From positions 1 through 5,994 of the forward strand of contig JAEYVD010000182.1 of NCBI GenBank assembly GCA_023432075.1: a stretch of DNA of 5,994 nt. Reading direction: 5' to 3'. Below the pieces are notes generated by a model that was given only the letters and a program-made list of their open reading frames with translations, was not told the DNA's origin and ran no database searches. Position 1 is the stretch's first letter; each line of letters begins with the position of its first letter. This DNA is from Pseudomonadota bacterium. GTDB lineage: Bacteria > Pseudomonadota > Gammaproteobacteria > Burkholderiales > Burkholderiaceae_B. The position numbers and the translations under genes are program-made. Positions 1 through 4,715 of the stretch are shown here, piece by piece.

Positions 1-822
1 GCCCGCGACCTGGACCTGCTGGCCGCCCTGGCGCAGCAGAACCTCGTGGTGGTCTACATCAGCATCACCACGCTGGATGCCGGCATGGCCCGCACGCTGG
101 AGCCCCGCGCCGCCGCGCCGTGGCGCCGCCTTGAAGCGGTGCGCAGCCTGACCGACGCCGGCGTGCCGGTGGGCGTGCTGGTGGCCCCGGTCATTCCGTT
201 CATCAACGACGAATCCATGGAACACATCCTCCAGGAAGCCAAGGCCGCCGGCGCGCACTACGCCAGCTACACGGTCCTGCGCCTGCCCTGGGAGGTCAAA
301 ACCTTGTTCGAAGACTGGCTCAACGCCCACTATCCCGACCGCGCGCAGCGCGTGCTGCATCGCATCGAAGACCTGCGCAACGGCCGCCGCAACGATCCCA
401 ACTTCGGGTCACGCATGCGCGGGACGGGCATCTGGGCCGACCTGTTGCGCCAGCGGTTCGCGGTCGCGACGCGCAAGCTGGGGCTCAACCGCACCCGCCT
501 GTCGCTCGCTTGCAGCCGCTTCGTGCCGCCCGTGGGGCCTGGCGCTTCGGCCTCGCTTTTCGACGCCGCGGCTGCGGTTCCGTCGGGCCCGGCCGCGGCT
601 ACGCCGGTTGATGCCGGCGTAGCTGGCGGTGCAGGCGTCTCAGGCGCCGGCAACGCGGCCGGCCCGGGCAGCGCGTCGTCCGATTTTCCATCCCCGGCTG
701 GCGCGAAAGCGTCTTCAGGGGTCCCTTTTCCTGGTGGTTTGCCCGCGGTCAGCGGCGCGTACGGGCGCGGTGCGCGCCAGTTGCGCGTCATGGCAGCCGG
801 CCAATTGTCTTTGTTCGACTGA
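1..822 (+). CDS. PA0069/Rv2578c-family radical SAM protein, C-terminal part (5' truncated)
   Basis: The frame is open from base 1 and ends at TGA 820-822, giving 273 residues; the true start lies before the window. Family-typical blocks are visible: EPRAAAPWRRLEAVRSL followed by VAPVIPFIND, then LRLPWEVKTLFEDWL, SRMRGTG and KLGLNRTRLSLACSRF. These match the distal half of the radical SAM barrel and the following domain of the PA0069-type group, which resembles spore photoproduct lyase-like proteins. The Cys-rich cluster motif that binds the 4Fe-4S centre and SAM should lie upstream, so catalytic competence cannot be judged here. After about residue 175 the sequence becomes a low-complexity Ala/Gly/Pro/Ser tail of roughly 85 residues, ending in QLSLFD. 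The substrate of this family is not established to my knowledge. A GTG at 46 is in frame but cuts through conserved sequence, so it is not a real start. Confidence 0.88.
   Translation, partial: ARDLDLLAALAQQNLVVVYISITTLDAGMARTLEPRAAAPWRRLEAVRSLTDAGVPVGVLVAPVIPFINDESMEHILQEAKAAGAHYASYTVLRLPWEVKTLFEDWLNAHYPDRAQRVLHRIEDLRNGRRNDPNFGSRMRGTGIWADLLRQRFAVATRKLGLNRTRLSLACSRFVPPVGPGASASLFDAAAAVPSGPAAATPVDAGVAGGAGVSGAGNAAGPGSASSDFPSPAGAKASSGVPFPGGLPAVSGAYGRGARQLRVMAAGQLSLFD
802..819 (+). other. C-terminal QLSLFD peptide, candidate beta-clamp binding motif
   Basis: The last six codons of the radical SAM gene read QLSLFD. QL(S/D)LF is the established pentapeptide consensus by which polymerases and repair proteins bind the DnaN sliding clamp. 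It sits at the extreme C-terminus behind a flexible low-complexity linker, which is a typical placement for such peptides. The match is direct; actual clamp binding is inference. Confidence 0.4.
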
Positions 823-887
823 CCGCAGGCTGCTGTTGCCTCGGGTGCATGCCAGGGCGAATCGCCTCGGCGCTGGAACGTTTATCC

Positions 888-893
888 AAGGAG
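888..893 (+). promoter_or_regulatory. Shine-Dalgarno of the small membrane protein gene
   Basis: AAGGAG lies five bases before ATG 899. It is a near-perfect ribosome binding site and is what selects this start over the open frame that continues upstream into the radical SAM gene. No convincing promoter is seen in the 76-bp gap 823-898, so the gene may be read with the radical SAM gene. Confidence 0.75.
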
Positions 894-898
894 TTCCC

Positions 899-1387
899 AT
901 GAACACCGCTGATTTTTCCGTCCTGCCGGATGAGCTCGTCGTTTCCCTGAATCCGCTGCGCCGCGGCGCAAACCGTGCCCGCGCGTTCTGCGCCAGCCTG
1001 ACCGGCATGGCCTTGCCCTGGAGCGGTTCGGCCGCTGGCCCGCGCACGCGTGCCACCCGCATGCCCGCCCGCTGGCCATTCCCGCCGGCGCCCACGCCTG
1101 AAGATGTATCGATTGGCGAAGCCGGGGTAGGCGTCCCTGCGGCAGGCGTCCCTGCGGCAGGCGGTCCTGCGGCCGGCACGCCGGCGGGCGTCCCCACTGC
1201 TGCCGTCGTCCCTACAGCCGTGCCGGCGGCCATCGGCGCGCGCGATCGCAGCATCGGTGACGCCAAGGCTCAGCCCGTGGCCGATCAGCTCACCATGAAA
1301 GCCATGATCACGGATGTGGTGCTGGTGTTGGCGTGGGGCGCGATGATTCCCGGCCTGATGTGGTTGGGCGTGGCGGGCGGCTTCTGA
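899..1387 (+). CDS. Unrecognised small protein with Pro/Ala/Gly repeat and C-terminal membrane helix
   Basis: This encodes 162 residues, starting at ATG 899 behind a strong AAGGAG site and ending at TGA 1385-1387. I do not recognise a family. Three parts are visible. The N-terminal part (1-45) is ordered-looking and Arg-containing, with DELVVSLNPLRRGANRARAF. The middle (about 46-115) is rich in Pro, Ala, Gly and Arg and includes GVPAA-type repeats at about 76-110. The C-terminal part (about 125-162) is an amphipathic lead-in followed by a hydrophobic helix, ITDVVLVLAWGAMIPGLMWL, ending six residues later. With no signal peptide and the only hydrophobic segment at the very end, a tail-anchored inner-membrane protein facing the cytoplasm is plausible; this is inference. 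A real gene is supported by the ribosome site, the abrupt switch to a hydrophobic C-terminus and the tight convergent fit with the next gene (19 bp gap). The middle may be a lineage-specific expansion. Confidence 0.72.
   Translation: MNTADFSVLPDELVVSLNPLRRGANRARAFCASLTGMALPWSGSAAGPRTRATRMPARWPFPPAPTPEDVSIGEAGVGVPAAGVPAAGGPAAGTPAGVPTAAVVPTAVPAAIGARDRSIGDAKAQPVADQLTMKAMITDVVLVLAWGAMIPGLMWLGVAGGF
1131..1175 (+). repeat. 15-bp in-frame tandem repeat (3 units)
   Basis: Two perfect copies of GCGTCCCTGCGGCAG (1131-1145 and 1146-1160) are followed by a copy with three mismatches (1161-1175) and then decaying copies to about 1230. Each unit is five codons, encoding GVPAA-like pentads, so copy-number change would keep the frame. 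Both the DNA-level identity and the encoded repeat are directly visible. Confidence 0.85.
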
Positions 1388-1406
1388 AAAGGCCGGCCGC
1401 CGGCGG

Positions 1407-2279
1407 TCAGCTGGATCCCAACAGGATCACGCCCGCCAAAATGGATACGCAACCGGCCAGACGGCCCACGCCCACTTTTTCACGCAGCAGGAACATCCCC
1501 GCCAGGGTGCCGAGCATCATGGACATTTCGCGGGCAGGCGCCACCAGGCTCAGGGGCGCGCCGTTGCGCAGCGCGTACAGCACCAGGATGTACCCCAGCG
1601 GCGACAGGAAACCCACAGCCAGCGCCAGGTGCCAATGTCCGCGCATGGATTCCCACGATTGCGTGGGGCGGCGCAGCATGTGGGGCGTCATCATGGCGGT
1701 GCGGGTCACACAGGTGAACCAGTCGAACAGCACCGGGCTGATCAGCAGCACTTTCACCCCGTACGCGTCCACGACCGTATAGGCGGCGATGAACAGGCCA
1801 ATCACCACGCCCCAGCGCACACCGATCCACGCCTGGGCCTGCTGAAAGATGGCAAGCCGTCCCTGGGTGGCGATCAGCAGCACGCCGGCCACCACGCACA
1901 GCATGCCCGCGATCCCGGTGCTGGTGGCGGGTTCGCCCAAGAGCAGGAAGGCGCCCGTGGTGGAAAGCAGGGGACCGGTGCCCCGCGCAATCGGATAGAC
2001 CACGGACAGGTCGGCCACCTGATAGCCGCGTTGCAGGCAAAGGCTGTAGCCCAGATGCAACAGGCTGGACGCCAGAATCGCGCCGACGACGGGCCACGTC
2101 CAGTTCATGCCGTCGTGCATCAACACCCAGATCACCCAGGGCGCATACAGCACCGAGGCACACAGGCCGTAGGCGAAGACGAAGGGCGCGCCCACCATGG
2201 CCGCGCGCTTGGCAAGGAGGTTCCACGTGGCGTGGGCCATCGCCGCCAGGACGACCAATAACAGGGACGAGTACGACAT
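1407..2279 (-). CDS. EamA/DMT-superfamily transporter
   Basis: This is a 290-residue inner-membrane protein, the usual length for ten-helix drug/metabolite transporters, beginning at ATG (2277-2279) and ending TGA (1407-1409). Two homologous EamA halves are visible. The first contains HATWNLLAKRA near residues 16-26 and VYPIARGTGPLLSTTGAF at about 94-111, then a GEP turn and a glycine-rich helix. The second starts near residue 153 and contains LSLVAPAREMSMMLG at about 243-257, then LREKVG and the closing helix LAGVILL. The ARG/ARE segments after VYPI and VAP are the equivalent loop in each half. The transported molecule cannot be read from sequence; relatives move amino acids, nucleotides, sugars or other metabolites. 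No strong ribosome site precedes the ATG, but the first helix begins immediately, so a later start is unlikely. It is transcribed divergently from rplS across a 213-bp gap and convergently with the small membrane protein gene. Confidence 0.9.
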   Translation of the reverse strand: MSYSSLLLVVLAAMAHATWNLLAKRAAMVGAPFVFAYGLCASVLYAPWVIWVLMHDGMNWTWPVVGAILASSLLHLGYSLCLQRGYQVADLSVVYPIARGTGPLLSTTGAFLLLGEPATSTGIAGMLCVVAGVLLIATQGRLAIFQQAQAWIGVRWGVVIGLFIAAYTVVDAYGVKVLLISPVLFDWFTCVTRTAMMTPHMLRRPTQSWESMRGHWHLALAVGFLSPLGYILVLYALRNGAPLSLVAPAREMSMMLGTLAGMFLLREKVGVGRLAGCVSILAGVILLGSS

Positions 2280-2384
2280 GGGGGAACAGCGTCAGATGAC
2301 GTGTTTGTTACAGGGAGTTGGAAGGGTACCGCAAACCGTGCTCAAGGCGCACATGTTACCCGAGGCCTAGCGGAATTTTTGGTG

Positions 2385-2390
2385 TAGAAT
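2385..2390 (+). promoter_or_regulatory. Probable -10 element of the rplS promoter
   Basis: TAGAAT differs from TATAAT at one base, is preceded by TG and lies after a T-run (2376-2380) in an AT-richer stretch. No good -35 hexamer is visible at 15-19 bp upstream, so the call rests on the -10 and on the need for an rplS promoter here. Transcription would start near 2397, giving a leader of about 95 bases. The rest of the gap (2280-2380) holds nothing else I can assign; the oppositely directed transporter promoter must lie there but no clear hexamers are seen. Confidence 0.45.
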
Positions 2391-2492
2391 CATTGGTTTG
2401 CCAAATCTCATCCTCTGCTTGCGGCACAGCACCCACAATACTGAACGGCAAAAAGTTTTACCCCGCAAAGGCATGATGATCTAGGAGTTCTC
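2391..2492 (+). promoter_or_regulatory. rplS 5' leader with ribosome binding site and possible stem
   Basis: A leader of about 100 bases precedes rplS. TAGGAG at 2482-2487, five bases before ATG 2493, is a strong ribosome site. A long-range helix is possible: TTGCGG (2419-2424) with CCGCAA (2463-2468), extended past a bulge by TGC (2416-2418) with GCA (2471-2473). Just after it, ATG ATG ATC TAG (2473-2484) forms a three-codon open frame whose stop overlaps the ribosome site. Autoregulation by L19 would be an obvious role, but nothing here proves it. Confidence 0.35.
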
Positions 2493-2873
2493 ATGAACCT
2501 CATCGCTATCCTGGAACAGGAAGAAATTGCCCGTCTGACCGGCGGTCAAGCCAAGCCTGAATTTGCTCCTGGTGACACCGTCATCGTGAGCGTCAACGTC
2601 GTCGAAGGCACCCGCAAGCGCGTGCAGGCATTCGAAGGCGTTGTGATTGCCAAGCGCAATCGCGGCCTGAACTCCGCGTTCACCGTGCGCAAGATTTCGT
2701 CGGGTGAAGCCGTGGAACGTACGTTCCAGCTGTACTCGCCGCAAATCGCCAGCATCGAAGTGAAGCGCCGCGGCGACGTGCGCCGCGCCAAGCTGTACTA
2801 CCTGCGCTCGCGCTCGGGCAAGTCGGCTCGCATCAAGGAAAAGCTGGTCAGCAAGCAAGCCAACGCGGCTTGA
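2493..2873 (+). CDS. rplS: 50S ribosomal protein L19
   Basis: This 126-residue protein matches bacterial L19 end to end. Diagnostic blocks are [20 protein letters not shown] (about 24-43), [20 protein letters not shown] (45-64), [19 protein letters not shown] (65-83) and [20 protein letters not shown] (about 89-108), closing with ARIKEKL. It is slightly longer than the E. coli protein (about 115 residues), with extra residues near the N-terminus and a short NAA tail. L19 sits at the 30S-50S interface of the large subunit and contributes to intersubunit bridges. The start is fixed by TAGGAG five bases upstream. In many proteobacteria rplS is the last gene of rpsP-rimM-trmD-rplS. Here no trmD precedes it; the upstream neighbour is a divergent transporter, so rplS has its own promoter. 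It ends with its own strong terminator at 2953-2988. Confidence 0.98.
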   Translation: MNLIAILEQEEIARLTGGQAKPEFAPGDTVIVSVNVVEGTRKRVQAFEGVVIAKRNRGLNSAFTVRKISSGEAVERTFQLYSPQIASIEVKRRGDVRRAKLYYLRSRSGKSARIKEKLVSKQANAA

Positions 2874-2899
2874 TCGCTTATCGGTACACGGCCCTGCCA

Positions 2900-2952
2900 G
2901 TGTCGGACGTACACGCCAACCCGCGTTTCCGTCCGGCACGGGTTTCCGGGTT
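2900..2952 (+). other. Structured rplS 3' UTR: 10-bp inverted repeat, potential H-type pseudoknot
   Basis: GTGTCGGACG (2900-2909) pairs with CGTCCGGCAC (2930-2939) as a 10-bp stem with a single G-U pair in RNA. AACCCG in its loop (2918-2923) is complementary to CGGGTT at 2947-2952, and alternatively to CGGGTT at 2939-2944. The first choice would make a pseudoknot ending exactly where the terminator stem begins at 2953. The complementarity is seen directly; folding and function are inference. Confidence 0.4.
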
Positions 2953-2988
2953 AAAAAGGCACCTGCGAGGGTGCCTTTTTTCTTTTTT
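2953..2988 (+). terminator. Intrinsic terminator of rplS
   Basis: AAAAAGGCACC (2953-2963) pairs with GGTGCCTTTTT (2970-2980) around the six-base loop TGCGAG. The stem is followed by a T-rich run to 2988, broken once by C at 2982. The A-run on the left flank gives a U-run on the opposite strand too, so it could act in both directions. It ends nine bases before the Nudix start codon. Confidence 0.93.
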
Positions 2989-2997
2989 CTGAGCCGT

Positions 2998-3729
2998 ATG
3001 TCTGATTCCTCGTCTTCCGCGCGGCCTCGACGGCCGCTGGCGCGTCCCGGCTTCGATCCCGCGACGCAACCGTGGGTGGTGGCCAACGAATCGCTGCCGC
3101 CCGTGCCGACCCGCCTGCTCACGCCGGACTCGCTGCGGGGCACGCTGAGCCAGCCGTCCACCTGGACGCTGGAGTTGTCGCGTGACACCGATCTGCGCTA
3201 TCCCGGGCGCGAGGGCGCTCCGGTGCCGGCCGCCGTGCTGATTCCGCTGGTGACCCGCGACGAGGGCGTGCACATCATGCTGACGCAGCGCGCCGCGCAT
3301 CTGCACGATCACGCGGGCCAGATCAGTTTTCCCGGCGGACGCATCGAGACCAGTGACGCCACGCCCGTTGCGGCGGCGTTGCGCGAGGCGCAAGAGGAAA
3401 CCGGCCTGCCTGCCAATCACGTGGAAGTCCTGGGCAGCATGCCGCCCTATCTGACGGCGACCGGCTTTTCGATCATTCCCGTCGTGTCGCTGGTGCGGCC
3501 GGGGTTCGAATTGGCGCCCGATGCGTTCGAGGTGGCCGAGGTGTTCGAGGTGCCGCTATCCTTCCTGATGGATCCGGCCAATCATCGCCTGTACGAAGCC
3601 CGGCTCGATGACGGGCGGGTGCGCCAGTATTACGGCATGCCGTATGGCAAGCATTTCATCTGGGGGGCGACCGCCGGCATGCTGCGCAATCTTTATCACC
3701 TGCTGCGCCACGGATTCGCGCCGCGCTGA
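2998..3729 (+). CDS. NudL-type Nudix hydrolase (probable CoA pyrophosphatase)
   Basis: This 243-residue cytoplasmic protein runs from ATG 2998 to TGA 3727-3729. The Nudix domain spans about residues 75-215. It has the CoA-pyrophosphatase signature LTQRAAHLHDHAGQISFPGG (95-114) immediately before the Nudix box, whose helix is LREAQEETGL (128-137) with the metal-binding glutamates E130, E133 and E134. The box is one residue longer than the MutT pattern between GG and RE, as in E. coli NudL. YLTATGFSIIPVV and FIWGATAGMLRNL are further family blocks. The predicted reaction is Mg/Mn-dependent cleavage of CoA or acyl-CoA to 3',5'-ADP and phosphopantetheine compounds. The N-terminal 70 residues are Pro/Arg-rich and less conserved-looking. 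An in-frame GTG at 2971 lies inside the terminator stem and is rejected as the start. ATG 2998 has only a weak GAG (2991-2993) before it, so expression is probably low or conditional. Confidence 0.9.
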   Translation: MSDSSSSARPRRPLARPGFDPATQPWVVANESLPPVPTRLLTPDSLRGTLSQPSTWTLELSRDTDLRYPGREGAPVPAAVLIPLVTRDEGVHIMLTQRAAHLHDHAGQISFPGGRIETSDATPVAAALREAQEETGLPANHVEVLGSMPPYLTATGFSIIPVVSLVRPGFELAPDAFEVAEVFEVPLSFLMDPANHRLYEARLDDGRVRQYYGMPYGKHFIWGATAGMLRNLYHLLRHGFAPR

Positions 3730-3765
3730 TCCGCCTGGGCACAGGAATTTTCGCGACCCGCACAA

Positions 3766-3793
3766 GCAGACGGCCCCGAGCGGGGCCGTTTGC
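3766..3793. terminator. Shared hairpin between convergent Nudix and rsgA genes
   Basis: ACGGCCCC (3770-3777) pairs with GGGGCCGT (3782-3789) around loop GAGC. The stem extends outward through GCAG/TTGC (3766-3769 with 3790-3793, one G-U) to 12 bp. It lies 36 bases after the Nudix stop and 19 bases beyond the rsgA stop. Only TTT follows on the plus strand and no U-run follows on the minus strand, so it is a weak or Rho-assisted bidirectional terminator. Confidence 0.65.
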
Positions 3794-3812
3794 AATGGCG
3801 CGTCGGCAAGCG

Positions 3813-4715
3813 TCAGTAGCGCTGCTGGCCCGCCAGGTTTTCCTCTAGGATGCGTTCGTACAGCGCGTAGCGAGCAGGATCGATCCTGCCGGCCTGCAAT
3901 GCCGCCATCACGCCGCAGCCGGGCTCGTGGCGGTGGGTGCAGTTGTAGAAACGGCATTCCTCGATAGGCTGCGTGAACTCCGGAAACCCGCGAATGATGT
4001 CGTCACGGGTCAGGTGATGAAGCCCGAAAGCCTGGAATCCCGGCGAATCGATCAGGTCGCCGCCCGGCGCCGGCAGATGGTAGAGCCGGGTGCTGGTCGT
4101 AGTGTGCTTGCCCATGTCCAGCGCGGTGGAGTGCTCGCGCGTGGCGGCGGCTGCGTCCGGCACCAGTGCGTTCAGCAGCGTGGACTTGCCCATGCCGCTC
4201 TGTCCCAGCAACAGGTTGGTGCGGCCCGCCAGGCGCGGCGCAAGCAGGGTGTGGACCTTTTCGGGCTCAAGCGCACTCAGTTCGATGATATCCACGCCCA
4301 GCGCCGCGATGGGCGCAAGCCGCGCGCGGGCGGCCGGCAGCTCGTCGGTCAGGTCCGTCTTGTTCAGGATGATGAGCGGCGCGATGCCTGCGCTCCATGC
4401 GCCCGCCAGGGCACGGCCCGTCAGGTCGTCCGAAAAGGTGGGCCGCACGGCCACGACGATCAGCAACTGGTCCACATTGGACGCAAACTGCTTGGACCGC
4501 ATTTCGTCGGAACGATAGAGCAGATTGCTGCGCGGCAGGATGGCGTCGATGGCGCCTTCGTCCTTGCCTTGCGGCGTGAGCTTGACCCGGTCGCCCACCG
4601 CGGCGCCGGTCTTCTTGCCCCGCGGGAAGCACTTGCGTAGCGCGCCGTCGGCCAGTTCCACGGTGTAGTGGCGGCCATGCGCGGCGATGATGCGGCCTTC
4701 CATCGGCGCGCTCAT
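3813..4715 (-). CDS. rsgA: Ribosome small subunit-dependent GTPase A
   Basis: This 300-residue protein has the circularly permuted GTPase order typical of RsgA/YjeQ. An N-terminal OB-fold (about 5-65) includes GDRVKLT. G4 NKTD (118-121) and G5 SAL (147-149) come next, followed by the P-loop GQSGMGKST (171-179), the switch region GKHTTTSTR (202-210) and G3 DSPG (223-226). The C-terminal zinc knuckle is C254-x4-C259-x-H261-x5-C267, all ligands present. RsgA acts late in 30S maturation, binding the subunit and using GTP hydrolysis stimulated by 16S rRNA to check the decoding site and release RbfA. It is shorter than the E. coli protein (about 350) because it lacks the N-terminal extension. The start ATG (4713-4715) overlaps the stop of the M48 protease gene as ATGA, with no good ribosome site of its own, so translational coupling is likely. 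An in-frame ATG at codon 5 (4701-4703) is a weaker alternative. Confidence 0.97.
   Translation of the reverse strand: MSAPMEGRIIAAHGRHYTVELADGALRKCFPRGKKTGAAVGDRVKLTPQGKDEGAIDAILPRSNLLYRSDEMRSKQFASNVDQLLIVVAVRPTFSDDLTGRALAGAWSAGIAPLIILNKTDLTDELPAARARLAPIAALGVDIIELSALEPEKVHTLLAPRLAGRTNLLLGQSGMGKSTLLNALVPDAAAATREHSTALDMGKHTTTSTRLYHLPAPGGDLIDSPGFQAFGLHHLTRDDIIRGFPEFTQPIEECRFYNCTHRHEPGCGVMAALQAGRIDPARYALYERILEENLAGQQRY

Noticed and set aside
629..898. Upstream extension of the small protein frame into the radical SAM gene
   Set aside because: The strong AAGGAG site at 888-893 fixes the start at 899. The extension overlaps the radical SAM gene out of frame and encodes no plausible domain.
715..1266. 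Minus-strand open frame of 183 codons opposite the radical SAM tail and the small protein gene
   Set aside because: It is a GC-rich shadow: the product is low-complexity, it crosses the boundary between two plus-strand genes, and it has no credible ribosome site or domain.
1392..1404. GCCGG-CCG-CCGGC hairpin between the convergent small protein and transporter genes
   Set aside because: The stem is only 5 bp with a 3-base loop and no T-run on either side. Such palindromes are common in GC-rich DNA, so it is not called a terminator.
1629..2261. Plus-strand open frame of 210 codons opposite the transporter
   Set aside because: Its product is rich in His, Gln, Gly and Arg, as expected for an antisense frame of a membrane protein. 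The transporter on the other strand is unambiguous.
2971..2997. Earlier GTG start for the Nudix gene
   Set aside because: It lies inside the terminator stem and U-tract, and the added residues (MPFFFFLSR) are just the translated T-run.
2481..3188. Minus-strand open frame of 235 codons spanning rplS and the Nudix start
   Set aside because: It runs antisense through rplS and the terminator and has no recognisable domain; it is a shadow frame.
3927..4640. Plus-strand frame of 237 codons opposite rsgA
   Set aside because: RsgA motifs on the minus strand are complete, and the plus-strand product is Arg/Gly/Gln-rich with no motif.
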